From Usnea hakonensis (lineage: Eukaryota; Ascomycota; Lecanoromycetes; Lecanorales; Parmeliaceae): a DNA stretch of 64,000 bases. The notes under the pieces are model-generated. The model saw only the letters and a list, made by a program, of their open reading frames with translations. It was not told the DNA's origin and did no database searches. Positions within the stretch are counted from its first letter, which is position 1, and the number at the start of each line of letters is the position of its first letter. The position numbers and the translations under genes were made by a program. Location of the stretch: positions 1 through 64,000 of the forward strand of contig BLJB01000139.1 of assembly GCA_013423325.1 (NCBI GenBank), in the 5' to 3' direction. This document shows, piece by piece, positions 23,221 through 35,882 of this stretch.

Positions 23221-24307
23221 AATACTGAAACCTGACTGGACTATCAGATGTATCAAACATAAGCTGGGTAAGCACCATCTTTCTTTACTAGTGACCTTGA
23301 AGTAATATTCTTTGATGGGTTTTGGTTTCAACGACATGAAATTTACATGACATGACTGCAGCTTACTTATCGATAGCGCATTCTAATTCCGCTGACTTTT
23401 TCGAAGCATAATTATGTAATGCGATTTAGCCTTGGACGATTATATGAGAGTAGTAATTCTCTCATCAATATTGACGGGGCCTCATGCATGGGATGAGATG
23501 ATATGCGGGGCAGTAGGATGAGGATGAGGATAAGTAAGGATAAGGATGATAGAACTAATTACGGTACTTTATTATTATCATCTAGTACTTTTGACACCTT
23601 TCTGACACCGGGATCCTTGGCCCGCCGACGGCAAGTATAAATGGGGCGTAACGAGATCCAACTCTGGGCTAGTCTATGCCCATACCGACGCGATGTCACC
23701 ACAGCCTGCATACCTCCGCTCTGATTACTTATAATAATAGGCCCAAATATTCTGAAGTACTTTATCCACCAACCCCTCGATTCCAATCAACCCTGTTCCC
23801 TAAAATTCGGAAAGATTCTGGAACCCGTGGATTGCCGTTACTGTACACACTGGAACATGCAGGTCAACAGATAGCTAATGCAAGGCTGCATCCCATGCCA
23901 ACTGTTTCTACGATTCATAGATTCTGTGCTCTCTCACCCTCAAGTTTCAGCTTTGAAATCCGTCCTTTATCAATCCAGTCAGCTTCATTCTGCCAACAAT
24001 CGTCTGGCTTGACAATGTCTCTTGGTTTATGCGGAAGGCTATGATCTAGTGCAGCGTTGTAGGCATTATCATAAAGCAAACAAGCCAGGACCTCGTGAGA
24101 GTCTCTTTGATGCTCGATTGCATGGTCATCTAAAAAGCTACGAAAGACAATCGCGCTTGACAATACTCAATCAGTACGTGTCGGGCCATCACTGGATCCG
24201 AGCCACGGAATTGCGACACAGATGCCCAACCATCTCAGATGAAAGCTGAGAGTCTCTGTAGTACGATTGTGCGGCGTGGTGAAACTGACGGCCTGCCCAA
24301 AAGTATA
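23221..24307. promoter_or_regulatory. Divergent intergenic region between the NACHT-like and AAA genes
   Basis: About 1.1 kb separates the two start codons, so both promoters should lie here. It includes a GGATGAGGATGAGGATAA-type simple repeat (about 23516-23550) and AT-rich stretches. A 122-codon frame inside has no protein-like features. Confidence 0.4.
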
Positions 24308-27015
24308 ATGACTTCGAATGAGGAGACTGAGTCAGATGCAAGACCAAGGGCCCAAGCAGCGACCGAAGCAGCAACTGAATCAGCTATGGAGAAAGCGACG
24401 GAAGAGGAGGTAGAGCAAGAAGACGAAAGAGAAGAAGAAACAAGAGAAGAAGAGAAACACGAAGACAGAAACGAAGACGAGGAAGAAGAACAAGAAGAAG
24501 AAGGGACTACACCTGCCCTGCCTGTTCTTTACAAAGTTCAATACTTGAATGTAGATGATGATGTTGTTGTCTTCAGCAAGGAAAGCAAGGAGCCTCTAGG
24601 GATTCAAAATATGCTTCCGGCGCTTGGGAAATGTATCATCGAGGTCATCACCAAGGTTCGAATACTTGTACCTGACCGAAATCCGGAGGCGGGGAAGGAG
24701 CCCCGGACCTCAGTCAAGATGTTAGACACCAAGCTTAAGATCAATTCCCCTGCCATCATTAACGCCTTTCACTCTGTCATCGACTATTCCGCAGGTCTAA
24801 ATATTTTGGAAGACTCAGATACCCTTTCGGAGCCTTATAGGATCTATTTCCACCACGACAAGGAGTTGAAAGCATATAGAAACCGATTTCATCCTGACGC
24901 AATCGATCCGAACGTTGAGCTATGTGAACGTAATGTGAATGCGTATGAGCACCTAGGTATCTTGCAAGATGTTTTGTTCGAGCGGGCAGGCAAGGCAGTG
25001 GAGGCCGAACGACAACGTCATGCTCGAGGAGTTGCCACATTTGATATGCTTTGGCTGCTCTTCAGACCTGGGACCAATGTCTATGTCGACGACCATGAGG
25101 ATGGTGAATACAATGCTTTTGTCATCAAAACGGTGTCAGCCGGTGATTCCTGGGGTCCATCGTACCCGTTGACAATAGAGGCGTGGAATATTACCTACGA
25201 TGGGTCTCAGCTTGGGCGCCATCCCAGGTTGTTTATTCAGCCGGTGTATGAAGGCGAGAAGGAGATCTCGTCACTCAAAGTTTTTCCGTGTGAGTTTTGG
25301 AAGGAAGAGTCCAAGGAAGGTGAGAAGACCAAGCCGCTCAGACAAAAACTCGAGGAAAGGGGGAAGATGTTTTTCAAGCTGGCTCAAAGGAGATGTATGG
25401 ACTATGATGGGGCTAGTTATTCATGGCCCAGGAAACAAGTGAGCACCTCTTGGAAGTGCGATCATGTCTTTCCGAATATTGGCTGATCAAGACACTAGGT
25501 CAAAGGACTGACGATGGTTGATAGCCAAGTCTATTTCGCAGAGATAAATTCGTACGACAGGCCCACTACGGGTGAGCTTTATGATACTCTGGAGTCTGAC
25601 GTATCAGAGTGCCTTTGTCACGTGTGCTTGAAGACCAAAAAACGCGGTGTTCATCCGAAACCCTCCAGATATTCGACCTACGATGGTATTGACCCGAAAA
25701 CAACAAAATCTCTCACAGATCACCAGTACCTTTTGTGTGCTCCAGCGGTCTACGCTTATATATTCAAATTGCGAGCTTGGCGTAAGAGCTTCCTCATTGA
25801 CAACATATCTTTATACTGGGACGGCTTGTGAGAAGAGCAATGCTAACCAAAGCATTCGCTTGCAGAATACCTAAATGTCTACTACTTTTCAGATCCCACG
25901 TTCGATACCGGGATGATAGATACCCTAGTCATGGAAGACGAACGAAGGCGATTGATCAAAGCATTGGCTAAGAACTACCAAACCGACTCGAGTGGTCAGT
26001 CGGCCCATAAACCTTGGGCAGCCGACTTCGTAGCCGGGAAAGGCGAGGGTAAGATTTTCTTGCTGCATGGAAAACCCGGCGTGGGCAAAACGTACACAGC
26101 AGGTACTTACTACAGAAATCCCTTTGTCTCCCCCGTGAGATGTACTGATAGGAACAGAATGTATCGCCGCATATACCATGCGTCCGCTGCTATCCCTAGC
26201 CATAAGTGATATCGGTACTGATCCCTCGGAAGCTGAGAAACACCTCGACCACTACTTCGAGCGCGCGAAGGAGTGGAACGCTATCCTCCTCATTGACGAA
26301 GCCGATATCTACATGGAACGGCGCGAGACTCAAGACTTGACGAGAAACAGCCTCGTATCAGGTATCCCCATTGTTCCTTTCAGCCTTCATCTCTGCAGAC
26401 ATTATTCCCCAATACCATCACAACACTGAACATGTTTCCACAGGCTTCCTTCGTGCGATGGAAAACTGCCAGAGTATCCTATTCCTGACAACAAACCGCA
26501 TTGGTTCCTTCGACGACGCTTTCGTTTCCCGTATCCATGTCTCCCTCTATTACCGCGACTTCACCGAAGAGGACCGCCGCAAGGTCTGGAGGATCTTCTT
26601 CGACAAACTGGGTAAAGATCGTAAGAACATTATCAACATCCCAGCAGAAACCATACTATACACAACCGAGCCCGAAGTAACAAGCTTAAAGTGGAACGGG
26701 AGGGAAATCCGAAATGGTGAGTACTTTCCACTTCACCCCTCCCTTCCCCCCTTATTAGGAAAACAGATTTTTTTTTTTGTAAGGCCAGAGCTGATGCTGA
26801 TCAACATCACAGCGTTCCAAACCGCAGTCGCCCTGGCCGATTTCGATGGCGCGGACGAGGACGGGAAAATCACTCTGCGCAAAACACATATCCAGCAGAT
26901 TGTGCGTATGTCCCAGGAGTTTAAGGATTATCTGAAGGAGTTGCATCGGGGGGATGAGGCGAAAAGGGCGGATCGGCAGAGGATTCGGTATGATGAGTTT
27001 GGGAAGAGGGATTGA
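24308..27015 (+). CDS. DUF7025-type AAA+ ATPase
   Basis: Six exons (24308-25438, 25499-25781, 25866-26102, 26158-26361, 26444-26716, 26813-27015) give about 776 residues. An N-terminal Glu-rich tract (about residues 20-80) precedes a domain typical of fungal AAA proteins annotated DUF7025 (FDMLWLLFRPGTNVYV ... WNITYDGSQLGR). Then comes a Cys-containing linker and a single AAA+ module. It has Walker A GKPGVGKT near residue 540, Walker B ILLIDEAD near 595, sensor ILFLTTNRIG, and arginine-finger candidates in FDDAFVSRIHVSL. The C-terminal lid ends in a basic, charged tail. The natural partner is unknown; related proteins are often multigene and lineage-specific in Pezizomycotina. The neighbouring divergent NACHT-like gene is its closest context. 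An apparent frame problem near 25827 disappears when the donor at 25782 (GTAAGA) is used. Confidence 0.85.
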
Positions 27016-28354
27016 GGGGAGAGGAGGAGGGAGGGGTTTGGGGGGTTTGGGGGGTTTGGATGGGGGTTCTGGGGTTTGTGGAAGGATGGGGTTAGGGGGG
27101 GGATCATGGATGGATGGGGGTGAGGTTTTGGTGTGCTGGTTGGGGAGAGGGGTTTTGGGTCGTGAGGTCTTGGTTTCAAGGGTTTTTGGGGGATTGTTTA
27201 TATATCGTGTACGTCAAGATTATATCTCTCGAGATGTTCCTTATCAAAGAAATGCGTAAAGTACTCCCTCAGAGACTTCTTACTACACAAGAAACAAAAT
27301 CTTTCGTGCCAGAGCTTTTTTTCGTACTCTCTGAAACCCTATACCGCAGAATAGATTATCTAGAGGCTCGTTTGCTATCCGGAACATGTTGGAATCTATA
27401 TGTGGAATGGGGGGCCGTCTCACTCGCCAGGATCTAGCCTTCAAAACACAAAGCCCGGCAGCGGGATGTATACATATTTCGTGTCCCCAGACTTCCTATA
27501 TCTACCTATGCAATATACATGGACCTGCGGTTCAAAACCGCAGCTATCTATCTATCTATCTATCTATATACAACCAGAGAAACAAACCTGTAATTGCTCC
27601 TGATAGGAGATAGATGGAATATTCATGACGATGAAGGGCAGGTAAGGAAATATTCACTGTGTATGCGGATTGTCCTGATCTTCTATTTTCTGCGCTATTC
27701 ATTGGGTAGATGGATGGATGAGAGGTATTGAGGTATTTGATGTATGGAGGCGAATATATGGGATCACTTAACCCCCTTCCCCTCCCAACCCGCCCCCCCC
27801 CAACCGAACACCCCGGCTGTGCTGTGGTGATTGATGGAGATGGGTAAGTGACGTCCTGCTACGGGTAGGTTTTTGTGAAGATTGGAGCGGGAGGGCGAGT
27901 TCGTTTGTGTTGGTTTATGGGCTTGGATTGCTTGTGGAGGGAGATCATGTGTATGTTTATGTTGATAGGGAGGAGTGAAGATAGGCCGAGGCTTGGAAGG
28001 GGATGAACTGGGTTGGCAGGTTGATTAGGAAAGGAGGCTCTTGCTCCTTCTTGCTACTTATTTTCCTGTGTTCGCTTTTTTGGTTGTTGTGGGGATGATG
28101 ATCTAGCGTTGGCGATGCCAGGTTTTGTGTGCTTGGTAAAGTGGAGCAATGTTTCTTACCTGTAGCGTTTCGGCTCGCGCCAAGTATTGAGACTGACCTG
28201 CTGAGATGGTGAGGAGTGGGAATAGTAGAGTATGCTGTTCTTTGCGAATGATCAATGTTGGATGTGATTGTTCGTTTTGTCTAGTAGCCTGTAGGGTCGA
28301 AACCGTAGGTAATCACCATACGCACATTGCGCTTGCGTCCCGAGCAGCCTCGCC
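27016..28354. other. Convergent intergenic region with G-rich and simple repeats
   Basis: Between the AAA and FAD-oxidase stop codons. The first 165 bases are dominated by GGGG and GGGGTTTGG runs on the plus strand. An ATCT microsatellite lies at 27544-27567 and a C-rich tract at about 27770-27805. No gene recognised. Confidence 0.5.
27544..27567. repeat. ATCT microsatellite
   Basis: About six tandem CTAT units in the convergent intergenic region downstream of the AAA ATPase. Confidence 0.9.
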
Positions 28355-30131
28355 TCAAGCCTCATCATCAACCACATCAAGCTTAAATCCACCTACACAC
28401 CCCCTCTGAAAAAACCCTTCCGGATCATACCTCCTGCTCACACTCTGTAAGAACCGCCAATTCTCCTCGCCATAACCCTCAAACGGCCTCTGCCACTCCG
28501 CGCAGTAATTCAAGTACCGATATCGATGACCTGTCTTATTAGCCGCTGCGACGGCGTCGATCTGCTCAATAGCGTGGCGGATCGTCGTCTGGACGAGCTC
28601 GTCATCCCTGCGTTCGTCCCAGTTGACCGTAAAGCTCACGACAACGAGAGGCTCATGAGTGCCGTCGTCCAGGCCCAGCGGATTTGCATCGCCCTTGCGT
28701 GTCCAATTCGGTAGGAGCGGCTGCAGCACGAGCGTCCAGAGCAAACCCTTGATGTTGACATGGCGCATCGAGGCAGTCCCATTGCGGTAGGCGGCGTGCG
28801 CCGCGGCGATGGTGGCAGGATCGTTTTTGATAGTCGTGGTGGCGAAAGCCTGGCGCCTGCCGGGGGGATTGAGTGCGTTCATTTCGTCGGTCGCACTGGT
28901 TAGGGTACGGACCTTGCAGGAGCTCCAGAGGCGCCAGAGCGATCCGAAGGGGGATGTTCTCCAGTATGCGGGCCATTTCTTCTCGTTTTCGGGGGGCTGA
29001 GTGTAGACGAGATTCACGGCGATGGCCTGGATGCCGACTTTTTGGATGTGGGAGAAGCAGGCTATGGGGCCCGCGGCCCCATACGTGATGCTGGGATCGC
29101 CCGATTCGGCTCTATTGACGCATTCGTGAAAGGCGGCGAGAACCTTGGCGGTTTGAAATGCGGGCATGTAAATGAGGCCGCTCCATATTCTAGTGGAGGG
29201 GAAGCTCCGGGCTTTGAAACGCGTGACAATGCCGAAATTATTGGAGCCGCCTTTGAGGGCGCGCCATAGGTTTGGGTTAGTTGATTCGGAGGCTGTGGTG
29301 ATGGATCCGGAGGCGAGGACGACTTCGTAGCTGAGAATGTTGGAGCAGACTAGGCCGAAGTGGGGAGAGAAGAAGGAGAGACCGCCTGTTTGTGCCTTGG
29401 TGTCAGCTCTGGGTCAGAGTAATAGCGGAGCTACTGGTCGCGTATCTGGCTTCCAAAACGCAGCCAAAGCGAAGAAGAAAGTCGAGCACAGAGGTGAAAA
29501 GCAAAAGCATACCTCCCAAAGTCAAGCCGCCCACCCCAACAGCAGAATTCCGCCCTCCGACAGCAGCGAGTCCCCTCTTGTCCAAGACCCTAGAAACATC
29601 AATCCATTTGGCACCAGCTCCGATGTCAACGCTTGATCCATCCTCAGAGGGAGTCACATCACGGAAGAGACCAAGATCGATCAGAACACCTCCATTGATG
29701 CTCGCAGCACCAGAAACCGGAGAATGGCCGCCGCTGCGGATAGCAAAGAGTCCCTCGGCTTTTCCGTCGTGAGATTGCTTTCTTTGTTCATCATACTCGC
29801 GCTTGAGAATAGTGACTGCAGTGCAAAGCTGTTGAGCGTCGCAGGGTCTAACGACGCATGCTGGGATAACTTCAGACTCCTGCTTGGCCCAGTAAGAGTT
29901 CATTGACTGCTCGAAGGCGGCAGCATTATGCGGCAGGATGACGCTGTCAGGTAGTGCCGATGCGAGGGTTTTGCTGAGCATGGAAGGCTCTGGCGAGCTC
30001 GGTGTGAAATTGACGTGGTTGGGCTTCTTAGGAGGTTGTAGGCTCACTAAAGTTCGTAGACGGCGCAGGATAAGAATGGAGAAGACTAGAAAGAAAGTAA
30101 CCATGGATGTGGAAAGTAGCTGGTATGCCAT
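28355..30131 (-). CDS. FAD-linked oxidoreductase, berberine-bridge-enzyme type
   Basis: Flavin oxidase with a PCMH-type FAD domain and C-terminal BBE region. Two exons (30131-29513, 29385-28355) give 549 residues. An N-terminal hydrophobic segment (TFFLVFSILILRRLRTL) suggests membrane anchoring or secretion. The FAD domain has FAIRSGGHSPVSGAA; the His following RSGG is the usual covalent 8-alpha attachment site. VGGLTLGGGLSFFSPHFG then follows across the intron and GGSNNFGIVTRF after it. The end (YLNYCAEWQRPFEGYGEENW ... RYDPEGFFQRGCVGGF) is the typical BBE motif. Such enzymes oxidise sugars, alcohols or secondary metabolites; substrate unknown. Divergent to SAE2, with no other clear biosynthetic gene beside it. 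Confidence 0.92.
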
Positions 30132-30834
30132 GGTGGCCGTTCGCAGATTCAATCACGAGAAGGCAGATGATTGAGAGAAGAAGACGTCGACCTCTGATGA
30201 GTTGCCTGTGAGACTAATGGCACAAGAATCCAAACTTCTGACGATCATACACAGCAGGAATAAGCCGGATGAATTCCAAAATTTCGCGAGCCTAAAGTCT
30301 GACTTGTATATCCAATTGGTGTCGAGTTGGCTTCTAATTCAGATTAGGTTCGATTCCTAATGGCGCTGATCCAATGGTGGAGTGAACAGTTGTCTTTCTT
30401 TGATTGGGGCCATTCTATTCTAGAATCGCATCGAAAAGGACCGCAGCAATTATAACGTCTGTTGGAAAATCATTCTTGTACTGTTACGTGTATCACATGA
30501 CTAATCCGAATCTCAGAAAAGAGATAACATGTAGTACGAGGGTAGGTATCAAACATGAAAAGATGGAAATCAGACAATACTTTATGCTCCTCAGAAACCA
30601 ACATGTATCAGTCCGGTCTTCGCATTCGGGACTAGCGTACTCTGCAATGCCAAGATGCGCTAAGTAGAATATGCCATGGAAGAGAGGAGTTCGGATTTAA
30701 GATAACCTTGACCCGAGCGTTGGTCGCGTATCACTCCAAGCGCGTCCACGATTGAAAGTGAGTACGCTAAGGATGATCCAATGATTTGACACATCTACGA
30801 ACCGAGGGAAGGGCGTGAGGCCCAAGCCTTCTCC
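30132..30834. promoter_or_regulatory. Divergent region between the FAD oxidase and SAE2
   Basis: Holds both promoters. A perfect 5-bp stem with a TTCGATT loop (30344-30360) looks like a tRNA T-arm, but the rest of a tRNA is missing (see rejected items). No other element assigned. Confidence 0.35.
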
Positions 30835-33557
30835 ATGGACTCATGTGAGGGATCGGAAGCCGAGATTCAGCATACTGTTAGAAAATACCTGGACGATCTC
30901 GAGTATCGTCTGACTGGAGATCTTACCAGGAAGCTCAGAGAGCGTAGGCCTTGCCAACCTTGGTCGAGTCTCTGCATGTGTTTGCTAATCAAGCGCTTCC
31001 AGATGACAGAATCTACTCGATTGAAAGAAGCGGCTATCTACAAGAGATCAATGCTCTACGAACGACAGCAGCGGAAAGTGAGAGGCTAGAAGCGGAGAAC
31101 ACAACACTCAAAGCACAGCTTGAAGAAAGCAGGCGGCAGCACCAAGAATCTTTGAGAATTGATGGGTGGGCTGATACGAACAAGGCGGACACCAAGGCCG
31201 AAATTCCAACTGTGAGTATTGGAGAGTACAACCGGGTCAAGGAAGACTATGTCAAGCTCGAAAGGGACTATGGTAAACTTGTCTTCGCCCGAGATCACCT
31301 GGAGACAAAAGTTCGGGAGCAAAAACATTCAATCAAACAATGGAAAGATTATCGCAAGAATTGGATATTGAAACATCCCAATAAGCGACTCAGTCATCTA
31401 AAGCCAAGCTCTACTAGAGCCAGTCCCCTGATATCCGAGGAAACTTGCAGATCTTCTAGTGCTCCTGCTCCGCCAGCACTGCCAGAGTGTCTTGCGTCTT
31501 CCCTCAATGGTGTCTCTAGGTCTCCAACCCCTCATCAAAATGCGCTAGCAGATAAGAAAGATGTAGAGGACCCGCAAGATCAAGCGTTGAAACACCACAG
31601 CAAGGACTGGGATTCATTGTCAAAAGAGACTAGCGTACCAAAACCCAGGTATAACTCAGCCAATGCGTCAGATTCTGGGGATATCACTGAGGCTACGGCT
31701 GAGTCTGAAGGACAAGTAGAGCCTATGAAAATCGAGCCAGCTACCGGTGGTAGTTCGCCCGTCATAGTCTTTGAACGATCATTGAAGCGAAGACATTCTC
31801 CGAGAGGTAGTGCTCAGAATATTCGCGTACATGATGATGATCGGGATCTGCCCCATTCAAAAGCAGCCCCCATGACCCTCCCCACTAAAGACGAAAATAT
31901 CTCAAGTCCTATACCATTTCCGCCTCTGCTTCATTCGGATGCACCTCAGGATAGTCTTGACTTGGATGATGTGGGAGGCCCTCTCGATACACCGAGGAAA
32001 AGGCAGCGGATAGAGCAAGAATGGCTCAAGTCATCAATGATGGTACCTCGCTCGGCGGTGCAGGACAGCGAGGACATGCTAGATAGTATGACGACAGCCG
32101 AACATGTTCGGCGTTTCGATGACGACGACCCAGAAAGCGCCTTTGAGCGAAACAGGCAAGCCAACTCAATCACGGCAAACTCTAGACCATCACCAAAGAA
32201 GAGTTCAGAAGAGGACAAAAAAGCTCGCAAAGATGAGAGGACGGCCCGCCAGCACGCGCACAATGATCGTGTTCATCAACGTCTAGAGGCCGCTAATCGG
32301 AGAGAACCAAGTTCTGACATTCCCAGGTCCTCGTCTCCACTAACCGGCCACCCCGCCCAACGCCCTCTTACGCCAGAATATCCTCGAGAGATTGGCCAAC
32401 GAAAACCCCGATTATCTAGCCCTGTCATCTTACAGCCTAGAGATGTCAACGGCACTGTTTTACCGAGGACCAGTGATCCATTCTCAAATCGAAAGCGACC
32501 CTGTCCTCCAAGTCGCCGAGATCATGGTGCAGCTCATGTGCCAGCCGTAGCTGAAGACGGGGAAAGATTTTCTTCGAACCGTGATGCACTGAAGGCCAGG
32601 AAGAAACCCAAGGACGAGCAAAATGATTTGCGTGGCCTTGCGGACAAGGAGCTGAAACCGCCACCTACCCACCATCGTCTTGGGGCTCTTTTGACTAAAC
32701 CTTCCCCTGAGAAGTCGCTCCTCACATCCGAAGATTCTGTTGCTGATGTAGTTCCTGACCAGATACGGTCAAGGACTTCAATTGCCCAGTCAGTAGATCT
32801 GAACAAGTCCAAAGATCCAACCACTCCTCGAAGCCTTCCGGCCAAGAGATCTGAGCTCCACCATAGGCCAGGTGATAAATCGGGACTGGGGGAATTCGAG
32901 CCTGTCAAAGCCACGACGGATAGGTACAGCAAGTCAGCGCAGGCCGACTCTAAGAGAACGAGGAATGTGCCAGCGTTCCGCAAGCCTCCAGTAGTAGACT
33001 ACCCGAGCACCCGACCCGATGACGAACCTCTCCGAGCGCGACCAGTCCATCGTCTCGGCCTCCAAGATTTCAAAATCAATCCCGCTCATAGTGAATACGC
33101 ATATCACGAAACCGTACGCAAACACGACGAAAAGAAGTGCCTCTCCGGCTGCACGGACCGTCATTGCGTAAGATGCAAAGGTCTCCGGGAATTCGTCATC
33201 AACAGCGGCTACAAGACGGCCCCGAAACCCGGCGAAAGCGAAAACGACGCCGACTGGCGTCTGATGCAAGACTTCCTCGGAGACAACCGCCGCAAGTTGA
33301 GAAGCATGTCGGCGAAGGACAAGTCGGATCTCTTGACCGAAGCCAAGGTCAAGGAATTCGCCAACCGGTACGGTTCCCACCGACAGGCTTTTCCGCGCTC
33401 CCGTGAGCCGCCGGGGTTTTGGGAAGTGGATTTCCCGACGACGCAGGATGATGTGAGGGATCGGGCGGTGGCGGAGGTTATGGAGCGGGAGAAGGTGCAG
33501 GAACGGTATTGGGAGGCGATGAGGCCGAAGGGGAAATGGATTTTTAGGGATGAGTAG
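30835..33557 (+). CDS. SAE2: Sae2/Ctp1/CtIP DNA-end resection factor
   Basis: Cofactor of the Mre11-Rad50-Nbs1 nuclease that starts resection of DNA double-strand breaks and opens hairpins. Two exons (30835-30943, 31003-33557) give 887 residues, long relative to yeast Sae2 but usual for filamentous fungi. Residues 1-150 form coiled coils (RLEAENTTLKAQLEESRRQ), expected to mediate tetramerisation. A disordered Ser/Pro-rich centre with many SP/TP sites follows. The C-terminal SAE2 domain has CLSGC and CVRC (near residue 750), consistent with a zinc or structural Cys cluster. It also has NRYGSHRQAFPRSREPPGFW then DFP, the conserved DNA-binding RHR-like region. The protein ends in a charged helix. 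The intron near the start is required to join the two frames. Confidence 0.9.
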
Positions 33558-35882
33558 AGGGATGTTTTGGTGCTATTGCTTCATGATTTAGCTATGTATT
33601 GGAGCTGTGTATCCTGTCGGCATGGCTGGTGCGTTGGTAGCGATGGCTCGCGTGGATGCTAGTTGTGCTTCGAAGACGTCCGTGTCGTTCTTGGCGTATC
33701 GCACCTGCTCTGGGCTCTACATTACATCATACATCATGTACCCTATCCATGTAAGGACATAAACAGCTAAAACTAGAACTAATCGAAGCAAGTTCTACCA
33801 TTCTTTGCCTAAGGTGCTGCTGGAATTACTCAAGCAGGGCGTTTTTGGACCTCGATGGTTTTATTGGCTTTGAGACTTGGATGGTGGGCTGAGGGATGGA
33901 TGGATGATGAGAGTATTGGTACTGGTACTGGTGTTGGGGAGGTGGTTTGAGCTGGGGTGGATGGTTGTGTTTTGGTTATTTATATATATCTTGTCTTTTC
34001 ATATGTATGTGTGTATTCTCCTCTCCTCTCCCCTCCTCTCCCCTCCCCTCCTCTCCTCTACCTCATCAACCTGGATCCAAGTATACATAGTTGTATAATA
34101 GTCCCATGCCATGCTATCCTTACGTGTTTTTTTTTCCCGATGTCGTTTTATTTCTTTGATATTCGATTGTATTCTTTGGGATTCTTTGTGATTCTTTTCG
34201 ATTCTAGCCCTATTTATACCATTTTTGATATGTTTGATGGGTATATATATACCCGCCTATCACCCACCGAGGGACTTAGAAGGAAGTGGTTGGGGGGGAA
34301 GGGTTTGGCAAGGGGGGTTTTTGGGAGGGGCGGAGGGGAGAAGGGAATTGGGGGCTGAGAGGGGAGGGGAGAGGGTAGGGTTGAGAGGGGAGAGGGAAGA
34401 GGAGAACTGGGGTTTAGGTGGTGGGTGAGTGTTAGTTGCTTGCGTCTAAGGGGCTTGAGGGGAAGCCGGGGGGAGAGGGGAAAGAGGAGCCGGTGAGGGA
34501 GGAGGAAATTGGTCAGATGGAGGTCTGGGGAATGAGGAGTAGCTTAGAGAGTGAGGGGCTAGGGGACGTTTGTTGCGGCTGATAGGGGTTGTCGGGGTGC
34601 GTGATGACGAAGGTTCGGATGCTAAGCCGTCAAATCAGAGCTCTTGGAAAGGTCAAGGGTTGGAGAAAAGTGCGGTAGATATGGTCGTCTTGATGAGTTT
34701 CGCGAGGGAAGTCGCACAGGGGATGCTCGATACACGGGTACCGGGCATGCGGATGGTCAGGCACACGGGATCAGATGAGCTGAGCATGAAGTCTTCACGG
34801 TGAGATTGATGCAGTCTCTGCTAGGGTCTGGTCAAAGCTTTGGGGACATTTGTGTGCTGATTGGATCGAAGTGTGTAGATGTGATTCGAGGTAGGATTGT
34901 AATAAGATTACGAGTCAGCGCTAAGGCAGGATCTGTGGGTTCTGCACGCTTTGCGAATGATTACAGGCTTGGGGGGGTGCCGGATATAATCTGTGAGCAG
35001 AAAACAATGACTTGGTCCACCGATCCGAGTGTGTTCACCGCGATCGCTTGATAGCGTCTCGGCCGCTCGCGGGGTCACGGCTAGTCCGTTAGAGCACAGG
35101 AGGGTAAACTTCTTCAGGGACGGTGGCGTCAAGAGTTAGGGTCAGACTAGGGAAGGTGGACGTCATGATAGATAGAGTCGGCATTGCTGAACTGGGCCCT
35201 GACTTGGAAAGCCCGAGGAGACTGCTCGTCCTGTGCACATGCGAGGATTGGTTGATGACCGGTCTAGACTCGTTGAGCCTTACGAAGACAGGGCAAGGGG
35301 GTGTAGAACGGCAGGGGCGATTGCATTATTGCTCTGAGATAGTCAGCTTTGTCATGACATCTCAAAGCATTCGAGCTCTTACTAATTGATTAGAACGGGG
35401 CAATTCTCACGCTAGGCTGACCGGTGTGCAGATTTGCTGGCCAACTTGCCACCCTACCCAACCACCAGGCATGCTAGGCTAGTTTTCTGAGCCGTCCAGA
35501 GCCGAGAAGATCGTTATGCAAAAAAAACGCATGTTGTCCAAGCCTGAAACAGGAGAAGAAAGCTAAGGGAGAATGGACACTGTCATTTCTGATGAAGGCC
35601 AATAGGGATTTCAGGAAGCCTACCCTTGCAGCTCCCAAACTCTGATCAGGCAGAAACTTGTAATTGCTTTCGCATCAGACTCTCAAATTTTGTCATCATC
35701 GACTCCGTCCCTTCAGCCTCAGAATATCAATTTCCATTCCAGCAAAACCGTCGATTTTTTCGACTACATAAAAGGATACTTACACCTCAGAAAGAAGAAA
35801 AGATTGACAGATAAGGACATTACGCAATAGACGAGAACTTACCCTTTGCTGGAGAAGACCAACTTGGCCTTTAGCAAGTTGT
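33558..35882. other. 2.3-kb gene-poor intergenic region
   Basis: After SAE2 come a pyrimidine tract of alternating CTCC/CCTCT (about 34017-34062), a G-rich stretch (34288-34432), then ordinary sequence to the first SnoaL-like gene. ORFs up to about 130 codons lie in low-complexity sequence. No gene is supported. Confidence 0.5.

Noticed and set aside
25790..25870. Frameshift in the AAA ATPase at the GTGAGA donor near 25827
   Set aside because: The donor GTAAGA at 25782 with the acceptor at 25865 restores frame and gives a good linker sequence.
30344..30360. tRNA gene suggested by a perfect T-arm (TTAGG-TTCGATT-CCTAA)
   Set aside because: No matching acceptor, D-arm or anticodon stem could be formed upstream; the expected 5' acceptor AGCGCCA is absent.
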